64,000 nt of DNA from Nocardia sp. BSTN01 (GTDB lineage: Bacteria > Actinomycetota > Actinomycetes > Mycobacteriales > Mycobacteriaceae). Numbering within the stretch: position 1 is the first letter of the stretch; every line of letters begins with the position of its first letter. A model generated the notes under the pieces. The model did not search any database. It was not told the DNA's origin and saw only the letters and a program-made list of their open reading frames with translations. Location of the stretch: positions 1-64,000 of the forward strand of contig NZ_JADKYP010000023.1 of assembly GCF_015354405.1 (NCBI RefSeq). Reading direction: 5' to 3'. This document shows positions 24,719-35,723 of this stretch, in pieces. The position numbers and the translations under genes are program-made.

Positions 24719-26058
24719 GCGCGGGATCCTTCGGGTGTGGCGGCCGCGGCTGCCGCGGCGGCGGCGGGCAGTGCGGCAGCGATACGGTCGAATGCGTCCT
24801 CGTCGAGGGCGGCCGAGACGAACCAGGCCTCGAACGGGCTCGGCGGCGCGTAGACGCCACGTTCCAGCAGCGCGTGGAAGAAGGCCGGGAAACGCCAGGT
24901 GGCGGTGGCCTTGGCGGTGGCGTAGTCGGTAACCGGATCCTCGGCGAAGAACACGCTCACCATATTGCCCGCGAATTGCACGGTGTGCGGGACCCCCGCG
25001 GTGGTCAGAGCCTCGGCGATCAGGGATCCGAGTCGTTCGGCGTTGCGGTCGAGGGCCGCGTAGACGTCCGCGTCGGCGGCGCGCAGCGTGGCCAGCCCGG
25101 CTGCCACCGCCACCGGATTACCCGAGAGCGTGCCCGCCTGATACACCGGCCCGATCGGCGCGAGGTGATCCATGACCTCGGCGCGGCCACCGAAGGCCGC
25201 GGCCGGCAGCCCGCCGCTCATCACCTTGCCGAAGGTGTACAGGTCGCCCGCCACCGGATCGCGGCCGTACCAGCCCGCGGCGCTGACACGGAAGCCGGTC
25301 ATCACCTCGTCCATGATCAGCAGGGCGCCGTGTTCGCTGGTCAGCTCGCGCAGGCCGGCGTTGAAACCGGGCAGCGGCGGGACCGCACCCATATTGCCGG
25401 CGGCCGCCTCGGTGATCACGGCGGCGATCTGGCCCGGATATTCGGCGAAGGCCGTGGCGACGGCTTCGAGGTCGTTGTAGGGCAGCACGAGGGTGTCGGA
25501 GGCCTGCGCCCCGGTCACGCCCGGCGAGGTGGGCAGGCCCAGGGTGGCGACGCCGGAGCCGGCATCGGCCAGCAGCGCGTCGACATGGCCGTGATAGCAG
25601 CCCGCGAACTTGACGATCTTGCTGCGCCCGGTGAATCCGCGCGCCAGCCGCACCGCGCTCATGGTGGCCTCGGTGCCGGAGTTCACCAGCCGCACCCGCT
25701 GCACCGGATCGACCCGCGCGGCGATCGCCTCGGCCAGCTCGATCTCGGCCTCGGTCGGCGCGCCGAAGGACAGCCCGCCGGTGGCGGCCCGCTGCACCGC
25801 GTCCACGACGGCCGGATGCGCATGTCCGAGGATCATCGGTCCCCAGGAACACACCAGGTCCACATAGTCGTTGCCGTCGGCGTCGGTGAGCGTGTACCCG
25901 CGCGCCGAAGCGATGAATCGGGGGGTGCCGCCGACCGAATTGAACGCCCGCACAGGCGAGTTCACACCGCCGGGGATGATCGCGGCGGCGCGTTCGAAGA
26001 GTCGGGCGGAGACCGGCACGTTTACCTGGGTCGCGCGCGGAGAAGAACTCACGACCAC
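24715..26058 (-). CDS. hemL: glutamate-1-semialdehyde 2,1-aminomutase
   Basis: This 447-residue PLP enzyme converts glutamate-1-semialdehyde to 5-aminolevulinate, the second step of the C5 heme pathway. It shows [25 protein letters not shown], the aspartate in [12 protein letters not shown] and the PLP lysine K278 ([18 protein letters not shown]). The Ala-rich C-terminus adds a few residues. It heads the run hemL to ccsB, tying heme supply to cytochrome c maturation. HemA of the same pathway is at 33110. Confidence 0.96.
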   Translation of the reverse strand: MVVSSSPRATQVNVPVSARLFERAAAIIPGGVNSPVRAFNSVGGTPRFIASARGYTLTDADGNDYVDLVCSWGPMILGHAHPAVVDAVQRAATGGLSFGAPTEAEIELAEAIAARVDPVQRVRLVNSGTEATMSAVRLARGFTGRSKIVKFAGCYHGHVDALLADAGSGVATLGLPTSPGVTGAQASDTLVLPYNDLEAVATAFAEYPGQIAAVITEAAAGNMGAVPPLPGFNAGLRELTSEHGALLIMDEVMTGFRVSAAGWYGRDPVAGDLYTFGKVMSGGLPAAAFGGRAEVMDHLAPIGPVYQAGTLSGNPVAVAAGLATLRAADADVYAALDRNAERLGSLIAEALTTAGVPHTVQFAGNMVSVFFAEDPVTDYATAKATATWRFPAFFHALLERGVYAPPSPFEAWFVSAALDEDAFDRIAAALPAAAAAAAAATPEGSRA

Positions 26059-26300
26059 CAGTGTCGCAGCCCCCGCCGCAGCGGTCGACGACAGGGTGTA
26101 GTGGGGTGAGCCACCCCACAGGACGAGCCGGACATTGTACTCTCACTCGGCTGACCAGCGGTTTGCCGAGAATTTCCTCACACTCGCCCGTCAGCGCCCG
26201 CAGCGCAACACGCGGCGTAAATTTCACGCCATAAGGGTTGTGGTCAGGTTGCCCGTGCGTAACCTCGTACCCACCATCACGCTCACCGCCGGGAGGGTCC

Positions 26301-26684
26301 ATGCGTAAAGCAGTATTCGGGATAGCCCTGTTGACAACCCTGGCCGGCTCCGTCGCGGCAGCGACCCAGGCCGCCGCCGTGACGCCCGTCGTCCAGCCCG
26401 AACAGCAGCGCGCCGGAGTGATCCTGACCCACGACGAGACCGCCGCACTCGGCGACGGGCCGATTCCCGCACTGGTCACGATGGTCGTTCCGGAGAGCCG
26501 GATCGGGGCGGGTCTCAAGCCGGACACCCAGCTCTATCACGATCAGAACGGCAACGTGCACGCCTCACTGCGGCAGGTGATCGAGGAGGCGGCGAGCCAT
26601 CCGGACGGCAGCGTCGTGGTGATGGCCAACGTGCCCGGATCGCACGGCACGCGCCTGCTCGACGTCTTCCAGCAGTGGCACTGA
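26301..26684 (+). CDS. small secreted protein of unknown function
   Basis: This is a 127-residue protein with a Sec signal peptide (MRKAVFGIALLTTLAGSVAAATQAAA) and a short mature domain (GVILTHDETAALGDGPIPALVTMVVPESRIGAGL). A GGGAGG ribosome site precedes the ATG. It is transcribed away from hemL. Confidence 0.75.
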   Translation: MRKAVFGIALLTTLAGSVAAATQAAAVTPVVQPEQQRAGVILTHDETAALGDGPIPALVTMVVPESRIGAGLKPDTQLYHDQNGNVHASLRQVIEEAASHPDGSVVVMANVPGSHGTRLLDVFQQWH

Positions 26685-26716
26685 CCGAAGGTCGCCGGCC
26701 CTCGCGCGGCGGCGGT

Positions 26717-27052
26717 TCAGGGCACCGGAACGCCCAGGCACAGCAGGGCATAGCCGGTGGACAGCAGGCAATTCAGCGGCGTGGGAAGCAGATCCAGCAG
26801 TGAGGAAACCTGTCCCGCGCGCGGCGGCACCGGAGTGGCGGCCACCGAATCGGCGACAACCGCGGTGGCTCGGTTCCGCGCGCCGGATACCTGTGGGCCG
26901 GCCGGCTCCACAGTGATCGCCGAAGTGCCTGCGGCCGAAGGACTTTCCGGCGAAGCGGCGGCCAGGGCCACCGGGGCCATACCGATCGCTGCGGCCGCGA
27001 GAATCGTGAACGAGGATTTCCGCACTGCTCGGGTGCGCGTCGTGGTGCTCAT
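26717..27052 (-). CDS. small secreted protein
   Basis: This is a 111-residue protein with a basic N-terminus and signal-like segment (SSFTILAAAAIGMAPVALAAA), an Ala/Val/Pro-rich middle and a C-terminal hydrophobic LLPTPLNCLLSTGYALLCLGVPVP with two cysteines. No family recognised. Confidence 0.6.
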   Translation of the reverse strand: MSTTTRTRAVRKSSFTILAAAAIGMAPVALAAASPESPSAAGTSAITVEPAGPQVSGARNRATAVVADSVAATPVPPRAGQVSSLLDLLPTPLNCLLSTGYALLCLGVPVP

Positions 27053-27133
27053 TTTCCGGCAATACCCACAACACGCGATCCGCTATCGGGCAACGCGCCG
27101 CGAAAACGGGTGCGGCTGTGGGAAACAGGCGTT

Positions 27134-27370
27134 TCAGCGCGGACGCACCGCGCACCGCACCACCAAGTCGATGGCCGCGAGCCCCGCGGCGGCGACCAGC
27201 ACGGTGGCCAGCGCCAGCCACGGACCGGCGTAGTGAGTGGATTCGAAGGCAGGCTGATCGCCCACCGCCGCGAACCAGGTCCGGTGCACACCGTGCCGCC
27301 AGATGGGCACGGCGGCCACCGCGCAGGCCACGACCAGCACCAGATCGAGCAGGATCCACAGCCGGCGCAT
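27134..27370 (-). CDS. small membrane protein (Rv0514-like position)
   Basis: This is a 78-residue protein with two membrane helices (LWILLDLVLVVACAVAAVPIW; WLALATVLVAAAGLAAIDLVV). The ATG at 27370 overlaps the upstream stop by one base; a GTG at 27373 is an alternative. In mycobacteria two small membrane proteins lie downstream of hemB in the same order. Confidence 0.7.
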   Translation of the reverse strand: MRRLWILLDLVLVVACAVAAVPIWRHGVHRTWFAAVGDQPAFESTHYAGPWLALATVLVAAAGLAAIDLVVRCAVRPR

Positions 27371-28026
27371 CACGCGACATCCTCCTTGCCCTCGGAACCC
27401 ACGTCGCCCTCGCTGTCCGAACCGGACGCAACCACCGAATTCTCCGCGTCGTCGGCGCTCGCTGCGAGTACGGCCGCGGACTCCTTCGCCGGAGAATCCG
27501 CGGACTTCTTCGCCGCGGGAGCCGATTCCGCGGCGAGCCGATCGAGCGCGGCGCTCAACTCGGCGCGCAACTGCTGATGATCGCGCGCCCAGGCCTGCAC
27601 CATGGCGCCGTCGCGCAGTTTGAGGCCGATGCCGCGGCGGCGGCGCGGCACCCCGGTCAGCTCACCGAGTGCGCGGGCCGACTCCCAAGGCTCGTCGTCC
27701 CACGATTCCTCGTCGAGTTCGGGAAAGACGCGCGCGATCGACTCCAGCGGCAGCGTTTCGGTGCCCTCGCGCAGCGCGGAGTCGGTGAGTTCGACGCTGA
27801 CATGGCGTTTTCCCGCCACGACCTGCAGAGTCACGAATCCGGCGAGCAGAATCGCGCAGAAGGCGAGACCGAACCAGTGCACCGGCCCGCGCCGCAGTGC
27901 CAGTTCCAGGATCAGCACCAGCAGGCAGAGCAACGGGCCGTAGGCGACCGTTCGCCAGCGGGCGCCGGGCTCGCTGAACAGCACGGAATCCGTCCGCACC
28001 GCGGCGGTGGGTTGGGCGTCGCTCAC
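27370..28026 (-). CDS. membrane protein downstream of hemB (Rv0513-like position)
   Basis: This is a 218-residue protein with two helices (VAYGPLLCLLVLILELAL; WFGLAFCAILLAGFVTLQVVA), a beta-rich domain (HVSVELTDSALREGTETLPLESIARVFPEL) and a low-complexity Ala/Glu/Ser tail. Function unknown; gene order matches mycobacterial loci. Confidence 0.75.
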   Translation of the reverse strand: MSDAQPTAAVRTDSVLFSEPGARWRTVAYGPLLCLLVLILELALRRGPVHWFGLAFCAILLAGFVTLQVVAGKRHVSVELTDSALREGTETLPLESIARVFPELDEESWDDEPWESARALGELTGVPRRRRGIGLKLRDGAMVQAWARDHQQLRAELSAALDRLAAESAPAAKKSADSPAKESAAVLAASADDAENSVVASGSDSEGDVGSEGKEDVA

Positions 28027-28078
28027 GCAAGACCTCCGAATACGACGCGCGTGCCGGACCGAGCGGGTGGCAGCGGAG

Positions 28079-28198
28079 TCAGCCGACCTTTCCCGGGAGC
28101 AGCAGTCCGGCGAGGGTGAGCAGTGCCAGAAGCAACAGCAGTCCCATCACCAGAACATCGCGTCGAATGCTCTGTCGCTGCTGAATCACCACGCGCAT
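28079..28198 (-). CDS. 39-residue single-pass membrane protein
   Basis: The short frame MRVVIQQRQSIRRDVLVMGL... has a basic N-terminus and one strong membrane helix (LVMGLLLLLALLTLAGLLL), with GGAG 6 nt before the ATG. It lies between two co-oriented membrane-protein genes. It is supported by ribosome site, composition and context only. Confidence 0.5.
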   Translation of the reverse strand: MRVVIQQRQSIRRDVLVMGLLLLLALLTLAGLLLPGKVG

Positions 28199-28384
28199 CG
28201 ATGTCTCCGATCCACCGAAGCCATCCGTGCTGCGCTCTCATCGCGGTGACCGATCGATGCGACCACCGACCGAAAAACCACATCCGAAGAACAACGCACA
28301 ACCAACGACTTTCAGTTCCCGAGCTCTCTGTGACAACCCTCACCATACATCCCGGTCGGCACGCGACAAATTCGGCCTCGCGTC

Positions 28385-28903
28385 TCAATTGCCGTTCGCT
28401 CGGAAGAAAGCCTCGGATTCCTTTCTGCGGCAGAGGAATACGGCTCCGCAGGCCAGGACCGCCTGTAATATCGCCGCGGCCCCGATCAGGACCGCCGGGC
28501 CGCCCGCCACCGCGCCGAGTCCGAACATCGACCCGACGGCGCCGAGCACCAGCACCACGGTCGCCACATCGGCAACCGTGCGCGCCCACAGTCGCCCTCG
28601 ACCGAGCTCGTGCACCACGGCCACCGCGCCGATCCCCACGGCCAGGCCGTAGGTGAGGACCAGCACCTCGAGAATCGAGACCACGAGCTCCATCTGCGCC
28701 ACGCTGAAGTCGGGCCGCTCGCCGTGCAGCTGGTCGTAGAAGTCCTGGGCGACCTGGCGGCGATTGCCGAGACGGTCGACCGCGCCGAGGATCAGCCGCA
28801 AGACCCCGAGCGCGACCACGGCCCACCACAGCTGGCAGGCGGTGCGCACATCTTCGGGTCTGGTTCGGATACCGGGCTCGGCCGGCATTGTCGCCGGATT
28901 CAC
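28385..28903 (-). CDS. membrane protein coupled to hemB
   Basis: This is a 172-residue protein with four predicted helices ([80 protein letters not shown]). The ATG overlaps the hemB stop by 4 bp, so it is made with HemB. Function unknown. Confidence 0.8.
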   Translation of the reverse strand: MNPATMPAEPGIRTRPEDVRTACQLWWAVVALGVLRLILGAVDRLGNRRQVAQDFYDQLHGERPDFSVAQMELVVSILEVLVLTYGLAVGIGAVAVVHELGRGRLWARTVADVATVVLVLGAVGSMFGLGAVAGGPAVLIGAAAILQAVLACGAVFLCRRKESEAFFRANGN

Positions 28904-29877
28904 GACAGCCAGTGCGCGGCCTCGGTGGCCCAGTAGGTCAGCACGATATCCGCGCCCGCCCGGCGGATGCCGAGAAGCGATTCGAGGATGGCGCCGCGGC
29001 GGTCGATCCAGCCGCGTTCGGCGGCGGCCGTGATCATCGCGTACTCCCCGGAGATCTGATACGCCGCGACCGGAACCGGCGAATGATCGGCGACGTCGCG
29101 CAGGATGTCGAGATACGACATGGCCGGTTTGACCATCACGATGTCGGCGCCCTCGGCCAGGTCCAGCTCGAGTTCGCGCAGCGATTCGCGCCGATTCGCC
29201 GCATCCTGCTGATAGGTGCGGCGATCGCCCTGCAGCGACGAGCCGACGGCCTCCCGGAACGGGCCGTAGAACGCCGAGGCGTATTTGGCCGCGTAGGCGA
29301 GGATCCCGGTATCGATGTGACCGGCGGCATCCAGACCCGCGCGGATCGCGCCGACCTGGCCGTCCATCATGCCGCTGGTGCCCAGCAGTTCGGCGCCGGC
29401 CTCGGCCTGGGCCAGCGCCATCTCGACGTAGCGGTCCAGGGTCGCGTCGTTGTCGACGGAGCCGTCGCCGGCCAGCACTCCGCAGTGCCCGTGATCGGTG
29501 AATTCGTCCAGACAGGTATCGGCCATCACGACGGTGTCGCCGCCGACCTCCTCGGTCAGCGCGCGCAGGCCGCGGTTGAGAATGCCGTCCGGGGCACTGG
29601 CCTGGCTGCCCACCGCGTCCTTGTCCTCCGGACGCGGGACGCCGAACAGCATGAGCCCGCCGACGCCCGCGCCGACCGCCTCCGCCGCGGCCTTGCGCAG
29701 CGAATCCATCGAATGCTGGTACACGCCGGGCATCGAGCTGATCTCGCGCGGTTCGGCCAGTCCGTCGGCGATGAACATCGGCAGTACCAATTGCCTTGGT
29801 TCCAAGGTGGTTTCGGCGACGAGGCGACGCATCGCGGGGGTACGACGCAACCGCCGCGGGCGGTCCATTCCGGTCAT
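28900..29877 (-). CDS. hemB: delta-aminolevulinic acid dehydratase (porphobilinogen synthase)
   Basis: This 325-residue enzyme condenses two 5-aminolevulinates to porphobilinogen. The two active-site lysines are K198 ([13 protein letters not shown]) and K250 ([14 protein letters not shown]). The metal region reads [14 protein letters not shown]: the middle cysteine of the zinc-type C-x-C-x7-C triad is Asp here, so zinc dependence is uncertain. I chose ATG 29877; upstream in-frame codons are non-coding in character. Confidence 0.95.
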   Translation of the reverse strand: MTGMDRPRRLRRTPAMRRLVAETTLEPRQLVLPMFIADGLAEPREISSMPGVYQHSMDSLRKAAAEAVGAGVGGLMLFGVPRPEDKDAVGSQASAPDGILNRGLRALTEEVGGDTVVMADTCLDEFTDHGHCGVLAGDGSVDNDATLDRYVEMALAQAEAGAELLGTSGMMDGQVGAIRAGLDAAGHIDTGILAYAAKYASAFYGPFREAVGSSLQGDRRTYQQDAANRRESLRELELDLAEGADIVMVKPAMSYLDILRDVADHSPVPVAAYQISGEYAMITAAAERGWIDRRGAILESLLGIRRAGADIVLTYWATEAAHWLS

Positions 29878-30205
29878 AACCGCACGATACGCCGCGCGAA
29901 AGCCCGGCTCCCAGGCGCCTCCCGGCCGGTTGGCGCGGATCACAGCCGGCAAATTCCGGGCGACGCGCGGGCGAGCCGGCCGTGCGCCGAAACCCGTTGC
30001 GGGGCCCGGTTTTTGTCGGTGCCCTCCGGTAGAATCGAAGATGTGTTCGAGGGGATTCGTCAACAGTCGAACCGGCCTCGGTAGCGCGCTACTGCCCACG
30101 GCGCACGACCGATCGATCGGCGGTGGGACGGACTGCCCATATCCGTCCCGCCTTCGATTCACCCACCGACGACCCGGCGAATCTCCATCCGAGGGGAGGA
30201 TTCTC
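29878..30205. other. divergent intergenic region between hemB and 30206
   Basis: No gene is supported. A possible -10 hexamer TAGAAT (about 30031-30036) could serve the plus-strand gene at 30206, but no matching -35 is clear. Confidence 0.4.
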
Positions 30206-30475
30206 ATGCCCACCGCACCGACGATCATCGATCCCTACGCGCCGCTGCTGAAACAGCCCCTACCGGCCGGACGGCCGCGCTCCTGGTACGTCATGCACAA
30301 CCGCAGGCTGAAGGCCATGCGACTGGCCATCGCCCTGCTCGACTCCGGCGTCTACCGCGCCAACCTCGCCGACAACCAGACCATCCGGCACACCGCCGAG
30401 GTCGTCGGCATCCGCCCGCCTTCGAACAAGACGTGCAGCCTCGTCCGAGACCTCATGCGCGTACGCCGGGTGTGA
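30206..30475 (+). CDS. small protein of unknown function
   Basis: This 89-residue basic, helical protein ([20 protein letters not shown]...[53 protein letters not shown]) has a pattern compatible with a helix-turn-helix fold. It has a strong GAGGGGAGGA ribosome site. It is alone on the plus strand inside the minus-strand heme cluster. Confidence 0.65.
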   Translation: MPTAPTIIDPYAPLLKQPLPAGRPRSWYVMHNRRLKAMRLAIALLDSGVYRANLADNQTIRHTAEVVGIRPPSNKTCSLVRDLMRVRRV

Positions 30476-30483
30476 GGGCTTGC

Positions 30484-32046
30484 TCAGCGGCTGCGGCGGC
30501 TCTTCTTGCGCGGCGGGGGCAGCAGGCCCTCGGCGCGCAAGTGGGCGGCGTGTTCGGCCAGGGCGTCGACCAGTGGGCCGACCTGGGCGATCTCGGGCTG
30601 CACATCCACGCGCAAGCCGAATTCGATGGCTGTTTCGGCGGTTTTGGGGCCGATGCAGGCAACGATGGTGCGCGCGTGCGGCTTTCCGGCGATGCCGACC
30701 AGATTCCGGACCGTGGACGAGGAGGTGAACAGCACGGCGTCGAAACCGCCGGTCTTGATCATCTCCCGCGTTTCGGCCGGCGGCGGCGAGGCCCGCACGG
30801 TGCGGTACGCGGTGACATCGTCGATCTCCCAGCCGCGGTCGCGCAGACCCTCGGCCAGCGTTTCGGTGGCGATGTCGGCGCGCGGCAGCAGCACGCGGTT
30901 GACCGGGTCGAAAACATCGTCGTAGGGCGGGAAGTCGGCCAGCAGACCCTCCGAGGACTGCTCACCGCTGGGCACCAGTTCGGGGTTGATGCCGAACGAG
31001 CGCACCTTATCGGCGGTCGCCTCACCGACGCAGGCGATCTTCACACCGGAGAAAGCCCGTGCGTCCAAACCGAATTCGCCGAACTTCTCCCACACCGCGC
31101 GCACGGCATTGGTGGAGGTGAAGACCACCCACTGGTAGCGCCCGTCGACCAGGCCCTTGACCGCGCGCTCCATCTGCGCGGGGCTGCGCGGCGGCTCGAC
31201 GGCGATGGTCGGCACCTCCATCGGGATGGCGCCGTGCATGACGAGCTTCTCGCTCATCTCACCGGCCTGCTCCTTGGTGCGCGGCACCAGCACGGTCCAG
31301 CCGTACAGCGCCCGCGACTCCCACCACGACATCTTGGACCGCTTCTCGACCTCCTTGCCGACCGTGACCACGAGCGGTCCGACCAGCTCCGAGGCGGCGG
31401 AGTTCAGGGTGGCCAGCGTGGCCTCGATGGTGCGCTGCTGCCGGGTGGTGCCACGCACGGTCACCGCGACCGGGGTCTGCGGGGCGAGGCCGTGCTCGAC
31501 CAGCGCGCTCGCGGTCTCGGCCAGGTGGCCGGAGGTGGCGTGCAGCACCAGCGGGCCGGGAGCGGCGGCGACGGAGGCCCAGTCGACCTCACCGCGCACG
31601 TCGACCTCGGTGTGCGAGGAGCCGAGCGCGATACCGGCATACGCCGGCACCGTGGTCGCCGACGGCAGCCCCGGCAGCACCTCGAAGTTCATATGCGACC
31701 GGGTGACGGCGTTGACCTCGGAGATCACCGAATCGGTGGTCATCGGATCGCCGGAAACCAGCCGCACCACATCGTGTCCGGCGCGGGCCTCGTGGACCAG
31801 CGTCTTCGCGACCTCGGCCGGCTCGCCCAGCGCGGGGCGCACGTCGACGGCGGATTCCCCGTCGGGCCCCGGCTCGACGGCGGTGCCGATCATGGCCAGC
31901 ACGCCCTTGTCGACATCGGGATCGGTGAACGCCAGGCGCGCTCGTCCCAGCACCTCGCGGGCGCGGACCGTGAGCAGCGCCGGGTCCCCAGGACCCGACC
32001 CGACGAACAGAATCCGACCGGGATGCTTCTTGGTGGCTCGGCTCAT
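30484..32046 (-). CDS. bifunctional uroporphyrinogen-III C-methyltransferase / uroporphyrinogen-III synthase
   Basis: This is a 520-residue fusion. Residues ~10-250 form a SUMT/CobA methyltransferase domain ([26 protein letters not shown]). Residues ~262-505 form HemD, the uroporphyrinogen-III synthase ([44 protein letters not shown]). It closes the tetrapyrrole ring and may open the siroheme/cobalamin branch. The C-terminus is basic (RKKSRRSR). ATG overlaps the hemC stop. The same fusion occurs in mycobacteria. Confidence 0.92.
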   Translation of the reverse strand: MSRATKKHPGRILFVGSGPGDPALLTVRAREVLGRARLAFTDPDVDKGVLAMIGTAVEPGPDGESAVDVRPALGEPAEVAKTLVHEARAGHDVVRLVSGDPMTTDSVISEVNAVTRSHMNFEVLPGLPSATTVPAYAGIALGSSHTEVDVRGEVDWASVAAAPGPLVLHATSGHLAETASALVEHGLAPQTPVAVTVRGTTRQQRTIEATLATLNSAASELVGPLVVTVGKEVEKRSKMSWWESRALYGWTVLVPRTKEQAGEMSEKLVMHGAIPMEVPTIAVEPPRSPAQMERAVKGLVDGRYQWVVFTSTNAVRAVWEKFGEFGLDARAFSGVKIACVGEATADKVRSFGINPELVPSGEQSSEGLLADFPPYDDVFDPVNRVLLPRADIATETLAEGLRDRGWEIDDVTAYRTVRASPPPAETREMIKTGGFDAVLFTSSSTVRNLVGIAGKPHARTIVACIGPKTAETAIEFGLRVDVQPEIAQVGPLVDALAEHAAHLRAEGLLPPPRKKSRRSR

Positions 32047-33047
32047 GGCTTGTTCTCCATCGGGCTGGGATTGGTGAAGTCGGACGCGCCGGCGGATACC
32101 TCGCCGGCCAGCAGGTCGCGCGCCCCCAGCTCCAGGAGCTCACGCGCCAGATCGCGGCCCAGCTGCTCTGCGTTCGCGAGCGAGCCGACCGCCGAGGCCC
32201 GGATGACATCCGAGCCGTCGATCGCCGCCGCGCCGCCGCGCAGCGACAGTTCCTCCACCACGCGGCCCTCGTCGTCGAGCGATTCGACGACTTCGGCGAG
32301 CGCACCGACCGGGGCCGTGCAACCGGCTTCGAGTTCGGCGAGCAGCGCGCGTTCGGCGACGACCGTGGCGCGACTGCCCGGATCGTCGAGGGTGGACAGG
32401 ATGCTGACGAGATCGCTCTCCTCGCTGCGGCATTCGACCGCGAGCGCGCCCTGAGCCGGTGCCGGCAACATCTGCACGGGCTCCAGGGCCTCGGTGACCG
32501 AGCCGAGCCGGTCCACGCGGGACAGCCCGGCCCGCGCGACGACCACGGCGTCGAGTTCACCCTCGGCGACCTTGCGAAGTCTGGTGTCGATATTGCCGCG
32601 CAACGGCACGATCTCGAGACCGAGTCCGAGTGCGCGCAACTGAGCCGCACGCCGCGGCGCGGAGGTGCCGACCCGGGATCCGGCGGGTAGTTCGCCCAGC
32701 ACCAGGCCGTCCCGGGCGACCAGGACGTCACGCGGATCCTCGCGCGGCGGAATCGCGGCGATGGTGAAGCGCGGGTCCGGCGCGGTGGGCAGATCCTTGT
32801 AGGAGTGCACCGCGATGTCGACGGTCCCGGCGGCCAGTTCCTCGCGCAGCGCGGCGGTGAACACCCCGACACCGATCTTCTCGACCGGGTCGGAGGACTG
32901 GTCGCCCGCCGTCTTCACGATCACCAATTCGGCGTGCTGCCCGGTGGCGATCAGCGCGTCGCGCACGGTGCCGGCCTGGGTCAGTGCCAGCACGCTGCCG
33001 CGGCTGCCGATCCGCCACGGGGCGTCCGTGGTACCACGTCGCGTCAT
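32043..33047 (-). CDS. hemC: porphobilinogen deaminase (hydroxymethylbilane synthase)
   Basis: This 334-residue enzyme polymerises four porphobilinogens. It shows [22 protein letters not shown] and the cofactor-binding cysteine C243 ([12 protein letters not shown]). I chose ATG 33047 because AGGAG stands 6 nt upstream; an in-frame ATG at 33113 overlapping hemA would add 22 residues. It is part of the rex-hemA-hemC-hemD operon. Confidence 0.94.
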   Translation of the reverse strand: MTRRGTTDAPWRIGSRGSVLALTQAGTVRDALIATGQHAELVIVKTAGDQSSDPVEKIGVGVFTAALREELAAGTVDIAVHSYKDLPTAPDPRFTIAAIPPREDPRDVLVARDGLVLGELPAGSRVGTSAPRRAAQLRALGLGLEIVPLRGNIDTRLRKVAEGELDAVVVARAGLSRVDRLGSVTEALEPVQMLPAPAQGALAVECRSEESDLVSILSTLDDPGSRATVVAERALLAELEAGCTAPVGALAEVVESLDDEGRVVEELSLRGGAAAIDGSDVIRASAVGSLANAEQLGRDLARELLELGARDLLAGEVSAGASDFTNPSPMENKP

Positions 33048-33109
33048 GTTGTGCTCCTGCGTGTCGACCCCGGTGGCCGCGCCCCCGAATGCGGTGGCCG
33101 TATCAGCGC

Positions 33110-34498
33110 TCACTGCGGATGCCCCTGTTCGTCTCCGAGATGGCTCGTGGTGAAGTCGTCGGCCAGTTCGCCGCCGAGGGTGGCGACTTCCATCGGCGCC
33201 GCAACAGCTTGTGCCGCACCGGGTTTCAGTTCGAACAATTCGCGCAGCGCCTCGGCGTAGCTGCCGCCGCCGGGCGCCGAAGCCAGCTGCTTGACCCGCA
33301 CCGTGGGCGCGTGCAGCAGTTTGTCGACCACGCGGCGCACCGTGCGGGCGACCTCTTCGCGCTGCGGATCACCGAGATCGGGCAGTTTGGATTCCAGCCG
33401 CATCAGTTCCGCCTCGACCACCTCGGCCGCGCGCTGGCGCAGGGCCGCGACGGTCGGGGTCACCTCGGCCATCCGCTGGCCGGACAGATATTTGGCGAGC
33501 TCCTCGGCGACCAGGGCGCGCGCGGCACTGGTGTCGTCGGCCGCCGCACCCGCCGCGGGGTCGCGCTGCAGCGTCTCCATGTCGATGACGGTGACATCGG
33601 GCAGGCCGGCCACCGCGGGATCCACATCGCGCGGCAGTCCCAGATCGCAGATCACCATCTGATGTCCGGCGCGGGACACGTTGAGTGCGCGGTGGGCGTC
33701 GGCCAGGCTCACCACCGAACCGACCGCGCCGGTGCTGGTGATCACGATGTCGGCATCGGCCATGGCGTTCACCAGGTTCGACAGCTCCATCGCGGTCGCC
33801 GGTGCGCCGTGCATGGTGGTCGCGGTGTGGGCGAGCCGCTGGGCACGCTCGAGGGTGCGGTTGACCACGATGATCCTGCCGATTCCGGCGCGCGCCAGAT
33901 GGGCCACCGACAGCCCGCCCATCGCGCCCGCGCCGACCACGACCGCGGTGCGCCCGGCGAGATCACCAAGCACGTTCGCGGCGCGCTCCAGGGCGACCGA
34001 CACCACCGAGGCGCCCGCGCGGTCGATCCCGGTCTCCGAATGCACCCGCTTGCCGACGCGCAGGGCGTGCTGGGCCAATTCGTGCAGGGTGCGCCCGGCG
34101 GCCTGCTGGGCATCGGCGGCGGCGTAGGCCGAGCGGATCTGGCTGAGCACCTGCTGCTCGCCGACAACCATCGAATCCAGGCCGCTGGCCACCGCGAACA
34201 GATGTTCGGCCGCCGCCTCGCTGTAGCGCACGTAGGCGTGTTTGGTCAGTTCGGGAAGCGGCAGATCGGAATGCCTGGCCAGCAGATCGCCGACCTCGGC
34301 GAGCCCGCCGTGGAAGGCGTCGACCACGGCGTAGATCTCGACGCGGTTGCAGGTGGAGACGATCATCGCCTCGGAGATGTGCTGGGAGGCCAGCATGCGA
34401 TCCGTCAGCTTGGGCCGGTCCTCCTCGGTGACCGCGACCTTCTCCAGCACCGCCACGGGAGCGCTGCGATGCGAAATTCCGACGAGAAGCACACTCAT
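33110..34498 (-). CDS. hemA: glutamyl-tRNA reductase
   Basis: This 462-residue enzyme makes glutamate-1-semialdehyde from Glu-tRNA, the committed step of heme synthesis. The nucleophile is C50 in [18 protein letters not shown]; the NADPH domain has [17 protein letters not shown], and a C-terminal dimerisation helix follows. The ATG overlaps the rex stop by 4 bp, so Rex autoregulation would also control heme synthesis. Confidence 0.95.
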   Translation of the reverse strand: MSVLLVGISHRSAPVAVLEKVAVTEEDRPKLTDRMLASQHISEAMIVSTCNRVEIYAVVDAFHGGLAEVGDLLARHSDLPLPELTKHAYVRYSEAAAEHLFAVASGLDSMVVGEQQVLSQIRSAYAAADAQQAAGRTLHELAQHALRVGKRVHSETGIDRAGASVVSVALERAANVLGDLAGRTAVVVGAGAMGGLSVAHLARAGIGRIIVVNRTLERAQRLAHTATTMHGAPATAMELSNLVNAMADADIVITSTGAVGSVVSLADAHRALNVSRAGHQMVICDLGLPRDVDPAVAGLPDVTVIDMETLQRDPAAGAAADDTSAARALVAEELAKYLSGQRMAEVTPTVAALRQRAAEVVEAELMRLESKLPDLGDPQREEVARTVRRVVDKLLHAPTVRVKQLASAPGGGSYAEALRELFELKPGAAQAVAAPMEVATLGGELADDFTTSHLGDEQGHPQ

Positions 34499-35370
34499 GG
34501 TGCGACCACCGATCCCTTGCTGGTTGGCTCCGTTGCCGAATGCGAGGTTGTCTTGCGGGGTGCGGGCTGGTGGGCCGCGCGTCCGGCCATCCGCCGCCCG
34601 ATCGGAGTGGACACCGCGTGCACGGTCTCCCCCGCGGCGACGCGCTCGGCCGCGGCCGGTTCGGCGGCCTCGAGTTCCGCACTGCGAGCGCGCTCGAACG
34701 ACAGCATCTGCAGTTCGACGGCGAGATCGACGCGGCGGACCTCCACGGTGGCCGGAACCGCGAGGCTCACCGGCGAGAAGCTGAGGATGCACTGCACCCC
34801 GGCGGCGACGAGTTCGTCGCAGACGCCCTGGGCCGCGGAATCGGGAACGGTGACGACCGCGATCGTGGGGGCGAGTTCGGCGACCGCGGCCCGCAGCCGG
34901 GCGGTGTCGAGCACCCGCAGCCCGGCGACCGAGGCGCCGATCACCGCGGGATCGTTGTCGAAGATGCCGACCATGGTGAATCCGCGCCGCGAGAATCCGC
35001 CGTAACCGGCCAGGGCCCGGCCCAGATTTCCGGCGCCGACCAGGATCACGCGATGGCCGTCGGCCAGGCCGAGAACGTCTTCGATGCGGTTGCGCAACTT
35101 GGCCACGTCGTAGCCGACGCCGCGAACCCCGTTGGGGCCGAGGAAGGATAGATCCTTGCGAAGCTTGGCCGAACCGACACCCGCCGCGACAGCCAGTTCT
35201 TCACTGGATACGATGAGCACACCCTCGTCGGCCAGGACGGCGAGCACTCGGAGGTAGGTGGCCAAACGGGTCACCGTCGCCTGCGGGATGTCCTTGTTGA
35301 TGGATTTGCCGGAAACGCTGTTCAGAGCTCTGCCGGAGACGCCACCTGGCGTCTCATGCTGCTCTGTCAC
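34495..35370 (-). CDS. rex: redox-sensing repressor Rex
   Basis: This 291-residue protein has an N-terminal winged helix ([50 protein letters not shown]) and a Rossmann domain that senses NADH/NAD+ ([16 protein letters not shown]). It carries a longer Ala/Glu-rich C-terminus than Streptomyces Rex. I chose GTG 35370 with GAGGAG 9 nt upstream; ATG 35448 would add 26 residues without a clear site. A Rex operator lies at 35534. Confidence 0.93.
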   Translation of the reverse strand: MTEQHETPGGVSGRALNSVSGKSINKDIPQATVTRLATYLRVLAVLADEGVLIVSSEELAVAAGVGSAKLRKDLSFLGPNGVRGVGYDVAKLRNRIEDVLGLADGHRVILVGAGNLGRALAGYGGFSRRGFTMVGIFDNDPAVIGASVAGLRVLDTARLRAAVAELAPTIAVVTVPDSAAQGVCDELVAAGVQCILSFSPVSLAVPATVEVRRVDLAVELQMLSFERARSAELEAAEPAAAERVAAGETVHAVSTPIGRRMAGRAAHQPAPRKTTSHSATEPTSKGSVVAP

Positions 35371-35533
35371 GTCGTTCGGCTCCTCGTCCGGCCGGGGGGT
35401 AGTGTCCGGGTTTTCGCTTGGTCCGCCGCCGATACCGGGCACAGGCATCGGTATCGGATCGGTATTGATACACGGGGGTGCGGTTGCGTCCGCCGCCAGA
35501 AGCAGGCGGGTCGCGTGTCACCACCGTAACCGC

Positions 35534-35551
35534 TTGTGAAGCCCTGCACAA
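35534..35551. promoter_or_regulatory. Rex operator (ROP)
   Basis: TTGTGAAGCCCTGCACAA has the inverted TTGTG-N8-CACAA arms of actinobacterial Rex operators. It lies between rex (minus) and the glutaredoxin-like gene (plus), 164 bp before the chosen rex start. It suggests repression of rex-hemACD at low NADH/NAD+ and possible control of the divergent gene. Confidence 0.78.
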
Positions 35552-35723
35552 AGTCGGTGAATTCAGTCACTCTCCACTCGTCGGCCTCACGAATGCCTGC
35601 TCACATTCAACCGCCGTGGCACGGGCTTCGGTGCAGGCACGCCGGACCGGCGATTTCGTCGCGCGAATCCGGCGATTCGCGGCTAATCGCGGGTCTGTCG
35701 GCACCGTGGCATTTAATGGCGAT

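Noticed and set aside
27118-28119. Long plus-strand open frame over the small membrane genes
   Set aside because: It is antisense to supported membrane-protein genes and has an Arg/Gln/His-rich shadow composition.
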